Part shown: positions 24,264 to 39,200 of the stretch, in pieces
Layout of the letters: each line of letters begins with the position of its first letter
Position numbering within the stretch: position 1 is the first letter of the stretch
Assembly (NCBI GenBank): GCA_026874595.1
Contig: CM049306.1
Span: forward strand, 47,554,019 to 47,618,018
Reading direction: 5' to 3'
DNA: 64,000 nucleotides
Source of the DNA: Sipunculus nudus
Taxonomy: Eukaryota > Annelida > Sipuncula > Golfingiida > Sipunculidae
Notes under the pieces: model-generated
Seen by the model: only the letters and a program-made list of their open reading frames with translations
Databases searched by the model: none
What the model was told of the DNA's origin: nothing
Made by a program: the position numbers and the translations under genes

Positions 24264-27200
24264 TAGTGTCAGCTTCATAATTTAACACATTGAATCAACA
24301 CATGGAATCAAGGTAGATTTTGCTATATTTCTTGAGTCTTGACCTCTGGGTCTGAGTGCAAGTGCACCATCGAGTCATATTCATCGAGTCCCAGAAAATG
24401 TTGAACCGAGTCTGGACATGATTGGAGTCCTAAATCACTGATCAACCAAAGTTCAAGGTACCACCAATGAAAAAGAAAAATTAAAAAACTAGATGATGGA
24501 TGTCCAGAATGTATACCCTATAGGCTTAGGCCAAAAAAAAATAAAAGGTATGGTTCTCAGGCACGGTGAGTGTCAATTTAACCTCTGCATCAAAATTTTT
24601 TTTTTTGATTTTCAAAAGAAACTTACCAATTTTCAGCCCCAGCCACTCAGATTTTTTTTTCAAGAAGATAAAAGTTAAACAATTTTGATGAGATTTCCTT
24701 TGTTATGCAGTGCTTTCACCTATTTAGCTGAAAAAATCTGTCATTATTTTCCCTGATCATATGACCTTTTTATAAAAACATACAAAAAAAAGGTTAAAAA
24801 AATTGCCCTCCCACACCAATTTTTTTTTAATTGCCTGAGAACCAAACCTTTGTTTTGGCATTGTATAACAACTTTTTGAACCATATGTTGCTTTATACTT
24901 CAAGCATTTAAGTTATGGTTTATATAGACTTAATAATACTCTTACTTCCAGTTTACAGTTTATTAAATGCATTAATTTATTTTACTTACAGGACCATGAG
25001 TAATGATATGCCAGTAACCATATTTTTCAGTGATAATATTCATTGTATATACAACTGTTTTGCTTTGAAAATTTGAAACCTTAAGATATTTATTAAAACT
25101 TAAATAAATATTTCCCACAATTACATAGTAACTGAAAAAAAGATGATTCTGGTTTATTAGTTTATTAACTTTTTTATAATTCACATAATAAAATGTTATG
25201 AAATAGTTATAAATGTATCAGCACATACTTTTTTTTCAGTTTTGAAATAATGTTGAGTTTAATTAAAAGATTCACCAGTTTAAATTTAAAATTGTGATCA
25301 TTCTTATTTCAAAATAAAAAAGAAATCACTGTAAATTATCCATATATTTTTATATCTCCATATCTCCTTATGAGAAAAAAAAAATTCATAGAATTCAAAA
25401 TGCCTCATCAGCGAATTGTGGGTCCTTGAAATCTCAGACTCGTATCTTTTAAATGATGCCAGGGGCTGACAGTTAAACACCCGCATGCCCCATACCAGGA
25501 TATAAATGCTCCTATATCCTTGTTTTTATTCCACTTAAACGAGATGATAAGACTGTCATGTTTAGATGAAGAGAAATGCCACACTCCATACTGTTTGTGT
25601 AGTGTTGGAAAAAGTTGCTTGTGCCGCCCATTTTGTTTACTCTGCTTGTAGATTCATCCTTTAACTGTTTCATACACACAAGTACATGAATACATTGAAG
25701 CAAGTGCAGACATGTACAGGTTTATAGATGTGGAATTCTGAGGATGTCACAGACTATATTGTACTAGTAGAAAGTCTTTTTGTTTCTTTTATGTAGTCAC
25801 TGAACATGCTGATAATGTGACTTAGATTTGTAGCTTGTTAATAACAAAATGATGAAAATTGATGCCTCTATTGTATGTTGTTATTAAAATACTAAAAAAT
25901 ATGATTATGTTTTAATGTTGTGATGGATATGCTAAAAATAAGAATACCACAAATTCTTACGAGGGTGCAGATTTCCAAGTCTGCCAAATCAGGCTTGTAT
26001 GGACTATTTTATTGTTTAAATTATATTTTGATGAATGTAATTAACACGTCTTATGTTTTTATTGCCATCTGAATTATGTTTCCTTTTTATTGGATTCCTC
26101 TCTAGGTGTTCCAGTCATTGACATTTCCCAAACATCAATGTAGCATTAACATCAGTGAAGCCTTCAGTCCTCCTGATGTTGTTAAATATATATAAGTAGA
26201 TGACAGTATCTGAACTGTAACCTAAGTGTCCCCCTGGTCCAGCTACCCTTAGACAGACAGCATGACACCAGACCATCCAAGAGAGGCTGGCTGGCCTTTT
26301 GTATACATCACATGTTAACTCCTGTCCACCTTTGAATAGGTATGATTACATGACACAGGAGGCATTTATATTCGATTGATAGGTCCTACTTTGAGTTGTG
26401 ACCCCAGTCATACAGAAAATAAACTGCAATGACCATCCATCCTGTTGCTGTACACATGCAACCATTAATCTTTTCATTATTCTATGAGTGAGGACTTGGT
26501 GTAACTTCCATCTCAGTGGTATAAACATCATCTCCTTAGCCTCTTGAGCTACAGCTGGGTTGTCAATTGTATAATCTGCTGGAGACATGCTTGTATTTGT
26601 TCAGTAATTCAACAAAAATACATGGATATTAACCAATATGCTTTATTGTAATGGAACCTTTTTCACACATGGTGTGTGTAATAATTGAAAAGACAACATG
26701 CAAATCTCATGGTAGGCCTGATTTAGTCAATGTAACAACATGCATGTACTTAAAGACTGTGCGGCAGGCATTTGAAAAAAATGACAAAATATTTGCTCCC
26801 TCATTCAGATTTACTGTGCAGTCCTCAACATTAGAAGTCATGGTACTTTGACATTCCCATAAACTGTCTTATGTCTGAGGGACAAAATACAGCTAATACT
26901 CATACTGACACAGATTCTTCTTGGTTGAGCCCTAGCCCTTTTATTTTGAGGTATTGGGTGACTCCTGTCTGATAAATGTAGATTGAAACCCACTGTTACC
27001 CACATCTCTTGTTGTATACCCATTCTACAGTCTAACTCACCAAAAGCTTGACCACCCACAGTGGTTCTGTACCTATATATATATGGTTCTGTATATATAT
27101 ATATATAATTAATGAACACAGGTCATTAAGACATTTATGGTAGGGCATGACATCGATCGTCGTACAGTGTATCCAAAACAATGTCAAACTTCGCGCTGTA

Positions 27201-30200
27201 ATTAGCAATGCAGGTGGTGGGGCCCGATGGCCCAATCAGTGGAAGGGACTATTTCACGCTCCGCAGCCACAGCACGAACTTTGTACATCCTACTAAAGTC
27301 TCAACAGAGGCCATGTTCGTCAGAATCATTAGAATCGTCTGGACACAACAAAGCATTTAATCCCTCCTCCACCCCTGCACCAGCCATTTAAAATGGACTG
27401 TACATTTGTTCAAACATCAGATTGAAAGTTAAGCATGTTGGACTTTCAATACCAGTAACAAACATAAATTGAGCAATAAGAACTGTCTCTAAAAAATTGT
27501 AATTTATACTTATTGGTTCACAGGGGGGCGGAATCAAGCCCCCAATATTTGCATACATATCCATATTTGTAATTTTGTTTGTCGGAATTAAAATTCCGGG
27601 AGGACCACCGTGGGTGGTCCACGATTTTCCCATAAAGAATTGTCTTGTCTTGACATGTATGGGTTATGAGGTATGAATGGTATGTATGCAAACAGAGCTT
27701 GAGACTGTGTGCCCTAGCGAGGTAGCATGAACCCTTAGGTTTAATCCCATTGCCATTCCATAAATATATATATAATTTGTCAGTAATTAATAGTTTTGAA
27801 TGATTTAATTGCAAGGTGTTAATAAGATAATAGCAAGTTAATAAAAAACAGACAAGTATGATGTACTTTTATGCTCTGACCACAGCGTGTGACTTCCTGG
27901 TGACCTTCCGCTCACAGACTGTGAGAAATACACTCTAACCTCTTTCATTCACCCCTTGTTTATCCGCCAACCCTACCTACCTCCTACAAATGACATAGTC
28001 CTGGTTTCATTACTACTTATTTACCTCATTCATTTGCCAGCCTGGCTGTCCCCCATCTGCCAGGTGTTTTTTTTTACCCCAGTGTGCCACATTCCCTTGA
28101 TCATTTGCCAACTTTTTTAATCCAATTTAAGACAAGTCGGGATTATTTCAATAAGCTGCTGTGTTATTGCTCGGGCTCAGCTGACCTGGTCGCGTCTGTG
28201 TTTACAACATGTCATGCCTTACTGCTTATGGATCAAGTACCCGGTGCCACTAATTAATTAATGACTTAACACCCTTTGTTGTTTTGGGACAGCAGTCATC
28301 CCCTGAGTGACCGGTGTTGATTTCACACCTTGAGTTGTTTGGTTGTCATTTAATGAAGGCAATTAAATGACCAGATCACCGGTTTGCTGTGTTGTAACGC
28401 TGATGGTTCTGAAAAGCTAATGGCTCTTGTCATTGGAAAATCTGCAAAACCATGCTGTTTTAAGAATTTTAATCATCAGCTGTAGGTTGATTACAGAGCC
28501 AACCGCAAGGCATGGATGAGCAGCATGCTGTTGGCAGAGTGGATAAAGCAGTTTGATGCACGCATGCGCTGGCAAGGGAGACAAGTTGCAACGCCCCCAG
28601 CCATATCATATCAGGCAATCTGACAAATGTTAAAGTTCACTACCTGCCACCTACAACAACCAGTCACCTACAACAACTCGATGCCGGGATCATCCAGTCC
28701 TTCAATGCACAGTACCGCCGGCTGTAACTTTGTCACATCATATCGTGTATAGACACAACAGAGAACCTACAGGGATTGTCCTTTGATGCAGTTTGCTGGA
28801 CGAAGCGTGCCTGGGATTCCCTCTGCAGCACCATCATCATTAATTGTTGGAAACACATAGGGGTAATACTAAGGGGTGATCAGCCAAAGAAAACAGATCG
28901 GCAGGACGGTCCAGAAGCAAACAGTACCCTTCTGCTTCTACAAAGAGTTACAGATAGCCTGGATATTGACCACAGTGCATGTATGTCTCCTCAATAATTC
29001 GTCAATGCTGATCAGAACATCGGAACAGCACAGCCTTTGAGTGATCGAGATATTGTGGAAACAGTGACAGGCAGTGATGATACAGCCAGTCCTACCTGTG
29101 ATCCTGAGGAAATAGTTCCCCCCAACATCCGCCGAAGTCTGCCAGGCCATGAAGACTGTCTTGCGTTATTTCGAGAGCTCGAACTACTGCAAACAGTTCG
29201 ATATTGACGAAATTTTACAGGAAGGACCAAAGAATATCAGCTCTTCAGTCACAAGCTGGTAAACAATGCTGCATCACGGAATTCTTTGGGGGCAGACCTG
29301 GATGAGATGAAGAGAAACGGCACAAGGAGAACCATTGAGAATTTTATATTTTTACCATATTTGTTATACATGTGTATCTTTGTTAATAATTTGTACACAC
29401 TGTTTTTTCTGTAGTTATTTGTAAATTGTTCTTTCTATATGAATAATGTAATAACATTTGTACACAGTTTTAAAATGTTGTTTTTAATATGACTAGCTAA
29501 AGACGAGCCTAACTAATGCCCGATTTAAACTACACTTCCCATCCCATTTGGACCCCCCATGATCAACCGTCACCCTCCCTTACAGCCAGAAAATTCCCTG
29601 GTCCCAATGTTGGCGAATAAAAGAGGTTAGACTGTACCAGGATTCTTCAGGTTTGGCAAGGTGCCAAACACCCATCATGCAGTCAGTTTGCCCTGGATAA
29701 ACTAAAATCTGATTGGCTCTGTGTTTAAACAAATCTGCAGAACTGGTAGAAGAAATCTGATTGGCTAAGCATGTAAACAAACAGGGCTGCACCCGTGGCA
29801 AGCTGGTGTAGCACTGCAAGAGAGGGAATATGCAGAGAGTGGGGGATAACTGACCTCAGGCCACACCAGCAAGTCAGTATAGAGACTGTGTTGAAAGTTG
29901 ATGATTGCATCGTGTGTATCCCAATGGGGGTGGAAAATGTATGTGCTACCAAGCACTTTCCACCACAGTGCAAAGTTACCCATACCTCTAAGTACATCTG
30001 ATTGTGCTGGTGATACCTGCAATGATAATGGTTAAATAATATGCAGGGGGAATTCCACAGAGACAGCACGACCTGCTGGCCAAACCTGATCGGCAACCGC
30101 GGTTCATTGCAGCAGATAGTGTAGTGAATAGTTTAACATAGTGTAACTGTTGCTAAAGGATCGTAGATGTACTTTGGGCTGGGTTTGCTTTACCATTTTC

Positions 30201-33200
30201 AGTAACTTCCCTATTATATGTGAGTTTAATAATGTATCTACAATTATCACAACTGGTAGGGAATAAAAATATTTTACTAACATAAATAATATTAAAAGTA
30301 ACTGTCTTCAGTCAAGTATAATAAAAAGCAGCACACATGAACATATGATATAAGGAAAGCACTAGTGCAGTAGACATCTATTCTTTATCACATGGACATG
30401 TTGCTGAGTGTCATTACCTGTGGGTCATTTGTTAAATGTTGCATCCCTGAATATTTTTATTTGCTTAAGTCTTGTAAGACCAAAAGAACGAAAACTTAGG
30501 ATCTTGCTAAATATCATATTTTGAATCAAACCAACAGGCCAAGAAATTCGTACAAGTACAGTAACACCTAAAAATTACAACCACTGACGGGACCTTGATA
30601 AAGTGGTTGCATTTTTAAGGTGGTCGTCTAAGCAAGGTCATGTATAAAGAGCAAAAGAGAATCAGGATTGTGAACAAGTAGTCATTATTTTGAGGTGGAC
30701 GTCTAAGAGAGGTGGTCGTTAGCCAAGTTCTTGCTGTAAATCTGTAGGCAATAATCATTTCCTTTTCGTAGGAAGAAGATATTTCTCTGTTTAAAAATTT
30801 GCTAGACACTTGACTTTGTTAGCCCAGGAAGTGCTCATGTACCACAGTAAAGCATGCATAGTGCTGAAGCTACTACTTGACAGGTTTAAATCCGTTAAAG
30901 CACTTCAACTGATTTTTTAGTCTTAAGGTAACATATTACACACACCAAGTCACACTGAAGTGTACTTGTGCCTTATAGTGTGCAGTGCCTGCTATAGCTT
31001 ACAGTTATCAAGTTTATCAAGTCCTCATTATTGCTGAGAGCTGAATGTGTCCCGTACAGTGGTTATAAAATGATAATCTGATGATTTGCAGTGTGGTGTA
31101 ATGAATATTTTTTTTGTTGCTTATCATACCAGAGTTCATATGGTTTTCAAGTAAACGTACACAGGTATGGGGCCACTGTATATTTTGATTAAATGATTAT
31201 CAATATTAAAGTCACATAAAGTTGCTTGGCTATGAGCAGAGGCTAGAAAATAAATTGTTGTGTATTTATCATTGATTTATTTGCAATGCAGCATATAAAA
31301 ATGTCACTTGAGGTATGCTAATCAAAGGAGTAACAGTGCACAAAATAATGGATGCATTTTATTGCAACCCTGAAGTTAAACTGTAATAAATTCATTTCTT
31401 ATATCTGAATTGATTCTTTTCTATATTTTCTTTTCATGAACCACCTTTACACCCTTTGTTAACTGTCAAAATTGACAGAACGCATAATGATGTTGAGCAT
31501 TTTCTTAATTTAGAGACATAATGTTTATCACTCTTTCACTATTGATTGTGATTTAAATGTCCAGCAAAGCTAGTTCAGTTTTAAGATAATTGGACCTAGG
31601 GCAGTTCTTATATACATCAGTTGTTTGAAAATGGTTTATATGATGATAAAATCAATTATAATGAAAAATTGTTGAAACAAAAATCATTCATGTTGTCTGC
31701 CAGGGAATTGATTGCCATACGTTGATGATATCTCATCTTGAAGATGGCATCACAGTGATTGCCTGATTGTTTGTCCAGGGGTTTTTGGTATTTGCAAAAC
31801 AGGAATTATGGGGGAATAAAACCTTCATGAATGTGAGGTCCCATTGTCAAAGATAAATTAAAAGGTAGAAGATTCATTGATACAAGGAATAATAATATAT
31901 CTTATATTTTCAAAGATTGCTATTATAAATCAGATGTTTCAAATTTTCTCCCAATAAGGAATTACAATTTTTACTTGGTTGATATTCCCAAGGGTCCCCG
32001 TGCAATTGTCAAGATGCAGCACACATATTATTTGATATAATGAATTTATTTAATAAAGGTTGTACTCTGTTTTGACCTTTCATATGAAGAGATCGTGAAA
32101 GAGGAACCCTTGTATTTTGCGAAACACTGAAATGTTAAAAATCATGAAATTTTATGTTCTTGGCAGTATGTAGCCAAACAAAGTACACATATGAGCTTGT
32201 ATGGGAAACCAGCGCCAGGGAATTCCTTGATTTACAACTGGAGCACTTGCACTGTAATTGCTCTAGGTTAATATAAAAAAAACGTCTGTGAAGAATGAGT
32301 AAAATTAGCTGATGTAAACACAGGGTTCATGGTATTTGATTTGGAATAAAGAAATGGAAATATAGCACCTTGGCATAAATTCAAGCAAACATTTCTTTGA
32401 CCCTTGCCTTCAACATGGCTCAGATTAAATAAGTACAAGCTCTAGGTGGTGTTTTATTGTAAGATAAGGCCATGTAAAAAATTAAAAATCATAGGGATTT
32501 TTGGTGGACCGTTAACATATCATTTTCTATTGACATGCCCAACAAGACTAGTTGACACAAGTTCATGTTGTTTGCAGAGATTTTGTCATCTTGAATCGCA
32601 GTTATTGCATTTTTTCTGAGTTGGCTTATGTTCCCACACTTCATTGGCTCACAAAAGCAGTTGTCCTTGAGATATAGAGCATGAGAAATAAAGAATAACA
32701 CAAGCAGAATAGTAATATGCTTCAAGTAAGTTAAACCTATTGTAGAGCTATGTGGATTCTTTAGCTTTACCAGTAGCGACAGTGGTTTCCTTGGAATTTC
32801 CAATTTATGTCTCTTGATATCTGAGGTTCAAAAACACTTAACTTCTCAACCAGAATTTTAAATTATTTCTCATAGGAAGCACAATCAGCAATTTTTAGCT
32901 CAGCTAACTATAAGTCCTCTGTCGGCTGTCCTTTCATCTGTCTGTCTGTCCGTTAAACTGGCACGTTTTGGAAACAATTGGACCTATGAATCCGAAATTC
33001 GGCATGCAGTTAAATGTCCCCAGAATCTCCTACCATACCAAAATTTTTGTCACTATAACTTTGAGATATTAAGGAAAAACCTCAATTTTCCATTAAAAAC
33101 TCATTGTCAAACTTCAAGACTTTCTTATATCAAAACCACTGATCTGTTTGTGATAATTAAAAAAAAAATATTCCTCTATATATTTTCTATGTACATACCA

Positions 33201-36200
33201 GAAATTAGGTCAGTAATGTGTAATTTCTTGAAGTTATGGGCCCAAAAATAATGCAATTTAAAAAAAAAACGGGAAGGATATTTACTCACTTAACATGAGA
33301 AATGTTGGAGCTAGAGACTTTTTTTTTCAGGGATATAACTTTGATTTATTCGGTTCAATTGTATACCCAAAATTAGATCTGAATTTTTTAGCTTCTAAAT
33401 GCTGAAATTTGAAAGGAATTGGCCAAAAACTGTAGCTTTTATTAAAGTTTTTATGAGACCATGTCATACTTACTGTTACACCTAAGCTATACTGAAGCCC
33501 CTCTTCATGATCAGTCACCTGTATGTCACCCTTGTAGACCTGTCAGGCTAATTATAAATGCTTGAAGTGGAGTATACTGGGCAGCCAGCCAGCTCATGGC
33601 TGGCTACAGCTAGACACAGATGTCCAAACCCCCTCCTTTAGTAGTTGTTTTGGCCAACAACATATAACAATAAACAATAATGAAATACATTTGTATTGTT
33701 TTAAAATAACAACTTTAAGAAAAATTAATGGAAAAGGAATTTGATAGTTAATGAGTAACCGGGATACCTTGTCATTACTGATGTTGTGTGGATCTTGTAT
33801 GGATGGCCCCAAATGTATTCCAAGTGACACCATGTAGTCATCTTTGGGTATTTTTGTCCTTCGCTTCCACGGAACAGGGGACATTGATTTGGGTTTTTCT
33901 GTCTGTCCGTCAGTCTGTCCATCAGGTTTTCATTTCCGTGCGATAACTTTCCTAAAGATTAACCAATTTCATTCACATTTTGGTAAGTGATTGCTCTCAT
34001 GCATACCTTGTTGTGATTGGTTTTGGAGTGTCTGCCAGAAAAATTATCAATCGCAAGCTTGAAAACAACAAAAATTTTCCCTTTCGTTCCCCATTCACAA
34101 AAAAATTATGACATGTGGAGACAGTTTCAGGGGACAATGAAAACTGAAACACAGGCACTATGACATGTAGAGACATCTTCAGGAGAAAATAAAAACTGAA
34201 ACATATTGAGAAGGCAAAAGGGGGACAACAAGAGGCGGGAGCGGAGGACATAAATTCCTCGAATTTGCTTTTTCATTTCAGTTTTAATAAGGAAAAAAAA
34301 AATAATTAGATAAAATTGTTCTTTACTATTGGGGATTATATGAAACAAATTAATGATAGACAAGGATGAAGTTGATTATATTAAATTAATCTAAATTTCC
34401 AGGTTTTTTTAGTTGTTCAGTATGTTAATTTATATTTATTACAAAATTAAAAAAAAAAATTAAATTTGTAAAAAATTTACAATAATACTCCTACAAGTAC
34501 TCATTATAGATGTTAATATGTTTGACGTATGACATTTAGCCTCATGGTTGTATCAGCTGTCTCGTGATACAAGGTAAATAATCAAAATTTATATTACTAA
34601 TTCCTTTATTTCAGTTAATAAATTAAACATGCCCATCTCTAGTTTGCTTCTTGTATAATGTTTGCGTTTAATTTTTACAAATGTATTAGTTTCATAGCTG
34701 AGAATACTTTTCATTTTTTTTTCTGATATATGTATGAAAAAATTTTTAAAAATTCAAATTTGATAAAAAATCAGATCTTAGACAAGTTCTGAAGATGACT
34801 ATAATGTTAATAATTGTCAAAAGACTCTTGCTATGTTTAGTGTGTAGATTGATGTGAAAGTATTAAAAGTGAATAAAATATTTTAATTTTTTTAATATAA
34901 ATTAAAGCCATAAAACAAGGTACTTATGATCATTATTTAAATTTGTGAAGTTTGTTTTCCCTGGATTCTCAACAATGTTGTTTGACTGAAACTGAATAAA
35001 TACTCACGAGATAAACTTTAAATGATAAAATTGACAAAATGGTGTGTATTTGCAGCATCAGGTGTGTATTTTACTCACAAGATAAACTTTAAATGATAAA
35101 ATTGACAAAATGGTGTGTATTTGCAGCATCAGGCAAAGTCAAAACCTGTGTGACAATAGCACTTTATTTCCAAATAATAAATAAATAATATCAATGACAT
35201 CAATCCTCCTCATTATATCTCAGAATGTTATCCAAATCTTACATAACTCAGGTTAAACACCATTATCTCATAAAACAGCTTATATTACCTCACAAAACTA
35301 GCATTTGTCTACCCCATCTTCCAAATCATATTTTGTGATCAAATATAACAGGTGAGTGCTGTGACCCATAGGTCCCTTGGTTTTTTCTTCAATTATTAAT
35401 TCGAATTCACTTCTGAAAGTCATCTCATGAATTATAATTCCTTTACACTAGCATTTTTTGTACTTGTACTTGACTTTGGCAAGGGTTGCCAGAGATGGGT
35501 TTGTCATATCGTGAAGCACCTGCTGGATACACAAAGTGTCCGACAGATGGTGCTGTAATAGACCATTTGTGAAATTATGTCAAATTCCTCAGACATTTAT
35601 AGATCAAAACGGGCTTTTCTGAGGCATGGCCACAGAGGTGCTACTAAATGACAACCATTTATTGCCATCAATGTCATACAAGGTACAGATATAACTGTCA
35701 CCAAATGATAAAATGTTAAAGGAAGGATTTTAGAAAACAGGAACCAGGATGTCAAATCTTCCAATCAATCCATCAATAATTCTTACTAAGTTCACCATTA
35801 TAACAAGAATGATCATTCATAATATATTTCCATTTTATATTACTGATATGCGTTTACTTAAATTTCGAGATTTAAGGGTTGCACTATAAAAATTCCAGAC
35901 AGAGATTAGAGTTTATGAATACATAGTATATAGTATATAATAATAGTATATAATAATAGTATGCTTCGCTGCTAGATGAAGAGGTCATGGTAGAATTCAT
36001 GTGAGAGTGGTCTTTATTTCTTTTTTAACTCTGTGAAGAAGGGTGTGTATGTCTTCTTTTGTGAGGATGATCAGTGTAAGTTATTATGTACACCGCGTGC
36101 CTGTATGTGACAGTACAAGACAGATGTGATGAATTAGAGGTTAATGACCCTTCAATGTAGGAGGAAGAAAACGTCATTTGTAAGCTACTTTCATGTGTGA

Positions 36201-39200
36201 ACAACAAGTTTATATTCACTACGCATAAAGAAATGACACAAAGCCAGTGTCAGGATGAAGAAAAAATTAAATATTTTTTTGCAAATTTAAGGATATTATT
36301 CTATTGATATTTCAATAACATGGAATGCTTTAATATTATATCATTATAATTTGGCATGAAAGAAAGCCATGAACTTTCCTTTAAAATTTACCTGTCTATA
36401 GTTTACCTGTCCAGATGAGTGCCCAGATCTGTGACAAAAGAAGGAAATTTGGACACATATCAGGCATAATGTAATAGGATTGCTGTAAAATTTGGTGTGC
36501 CCATTGATCTGGAAATGCTCAACTCATAGATCAAAAGACCTCTAGTGCTTCACCTTCAGCCTGTTGCTTTCATAGAGTTTTTATCATTAATATTTACCAG
36601 GATTTGCTTCATAGGTTGCAGTAGTTGACCCATTGACCTTAAATTGCTTTACCTGTTGTTTAAGACTTTCAGCAACAAGATGGTTTCACCTCTTGTTACG
36701 CTGGTTTGGTTATACAGTGAAACTTGTATTATCAGACCACCCAAGAGACTGAATAAAAGTTGTTTTAATTGACAGGTGGCCTAAACTGACAGGTCAGTTA
36801 TAGCCGTTACTCTGTAGGCAATGATAATTGGGCTGGTAAGCCTACTTGAATTTTGATACAAGCAATATTGAGGAATGCATGCAGTGGTCTTCCATCATGT
36901 GCAAGCCCATAATCTTAACATTATACTATGAATGATGAATTAACACAAGAGAATACATGTGAACTCACAACCCAAAGTGAAACCCCATCTCTATGGCAAC
37001 GAGTTATTTCCTGTATAGCGTACATGTTGGCTTCATCTAGTAACCTGTGCCATTCATGTCTGTAATCATGTAGTTAGAAATTCAACAAACATGTGGAGGG
37101 GTGTACCAACTTGAATATGCTGAGTTAAAAAATAACTTTTCTCGCTCATGTTTCCTGTGTTTAAAAAATGTACACTAAAATTGCTAATGATTAGTCTGGT
37201 TTATGTTAATTGAGAGTGTACCTGTATGAGGCATTTTCAAAAATGACGAAAATATTTATATACTCATGGGGCCTTATAATGCGTTCCTCAGACCAAGATG
37301 TATAGGCACTCTGACAGCAAGTAATCTTGTCGTAATGTCAGAGGGCTGATATGGCATTTGGTCAGTTATAACCAGTGTAAATGCTTTTGGTTCACCTAAG
37401 GGTGGTCTTATAAGACTGGGGTTCTCTCAGACAAGTTCCTCTCTGCATAAAAAGGTGTTAGACTGTAACATAGCAATTACTAAAAATTGTTCAGTATGTT
37501 TAGATGTGAGCCAAAGTATGACAAGTAGATGCATTTTGTATTTATCAGTTACATATTTTGTAATTATTCTTTCAGCCCAATCTGCCATGCAGTATTACCA
37601 GGCACTTTGACGGTAAGTGTCCCCTGTATGACCAATCCGATGATCAGGGTAACTTTCATGATCTGGGTACCATTCATGATACAGTTATCAGAAAGGTAGC
37701 ATATTGTGTAACCTAGCTATTTTGAATGGAGGTAAAACATCATGATGTAATTCTGGTTATTATATCATTCACTAAATACTAAAATTGTATATCTCATTAC
37801 AATAAGTATTATGTTTATTATGCAGTGTTCTGTTTATGATTCTGATTTAGTGGGCCTTGAAGGCCCACTCAGCTGAAATAAGGGGGCCTTTTCCCCAGAC
37901 TAGTGGGCCCTTGTCTAATCTGGATCATTTACTCAAGAAAGAAAAACCCAAAATGCAGCAAATTATCATACTTTTTTTAATATTTGACACAAACAAGTGT
38001 GCAGTTTTCCTATTCAAACTGCTGAGTTTAAGTTCCCCCTTTTAGCCAGTCCTTCAACTAAAAGAATCTTTATTGAAATGAAAAACACTGGTTCCATTTT
38101 TTTTGCCTTAAGCAGTCTTCTCTCCTTAAACTGCTTCCATTTTAAAAAATGCTGACAAAAAGTCCCTCTTACTTGATAAGAGCAAGAGTATCAAGTCTCT
38201 CTGCACTTAAGATGGTTCCTAAGGATGGTCTTTATGTCATTTTGAATTAAAAATATTCTTTCAACATCTGATGTGTGCAAGGGCAGTGTGACATAATATT
38301 ATACTGGTTTATATAAGATATTTGATAGTTTAGATGTTGAGCCAAGTTATTTCAGATATTTTTAAAGGTTTTGAAACTTTTTCTCTCATAGAATTCATTT
38401 CCAAATGTAAATAACTTGAAAAATTACCGCCAATCAGATACCATTAAACTTGTTTCTTAAACTTATGATATTCCACCCTACAGATTTGTTGAGCGTATAA
38501 ATATAATGGTTTACCATATTATCTCATAAATTCAATTGATTGTTCTACTTGAGTGCTACCCTAAAAATTTTAATAAAATCCGGGTTTATTTAGTAAAGCA
38601 TTTAACAGACAAACTAACAAGCCATATTACTAACCAAGATAAAAGCATAATTCCTGGAGGAGGTATACTACATCTCAACAGGATATGGAAACCAAAACCA
38701 ATACAAAAACGCGTTATTTAAATACACACATACATGTATCTTTAAAATACTAATCAATAATGTATGGCATTTGATTTCTTTGATGTTTTATCAAATATAT
38801 AAGATGCATTGTAACTAATGACAAATGAAATATCAGTCAAGAAAATTAAAAAGAGCAATCATAGTGTCTTTCCTTTTGTGTCTTTTATGTGTCTCTTTAA
38901 CAAAGAACAGTAACAGTTTGTTTTTTAGCTCAGCTGACTGAAAGTCATCTGAGCTATAGCGATCACTCTTTGTCCGTCGTCCGTCTGTCCGTCCGTTAAC
39001 CAGGCAAAAATCGTAACCGCTGGACCTAGAACCTTGTAACTTGGCATTCTGAGAGGTCCATGAAAAATCTCCTTGGAAACCAGAAATTAGGTCTCTGTTA
39101 CCCATATCCTTCGAGCTATGGGGCCCCAAAGTACCCCCCAGAAAAGTCAAAAATTTCATACAAAAACATCAATATCTCATTAACTACATCACTGATGGTC

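Larger units (their letters stand above)
32896..35385 (+). repeat. Repeat family A, long subtype (copy A1)
   Basis: It starts TTTTAGCTCAGCTAACTATA, continues with CTGTCTGTCTGTCCGTTAAAC, and ends GTGAGTGCTGTGACCCATAGG followed by TCCCTTGG. The start AGCTCAGCT and the end word (AGCTGAGC in better copies) are mutually inverted. Internal text matches 44805-49345 (for example GGATTCTCAACA, ACTGAATAAATAC and the AACATA/ACAATAAACAATAA block). A copy of family C is nested at 33876-34265. Confidence 0.6.

Noticed and set aside
24073-24288. Poly Ile-Tyr open frame
   Set aside because: A TA microsatellite read in frame.
29725-30096. 123-codon minus-strand frame
   Set aside because: No motif, no splice-consistent context, and overlapping frames in other phases of similar length.
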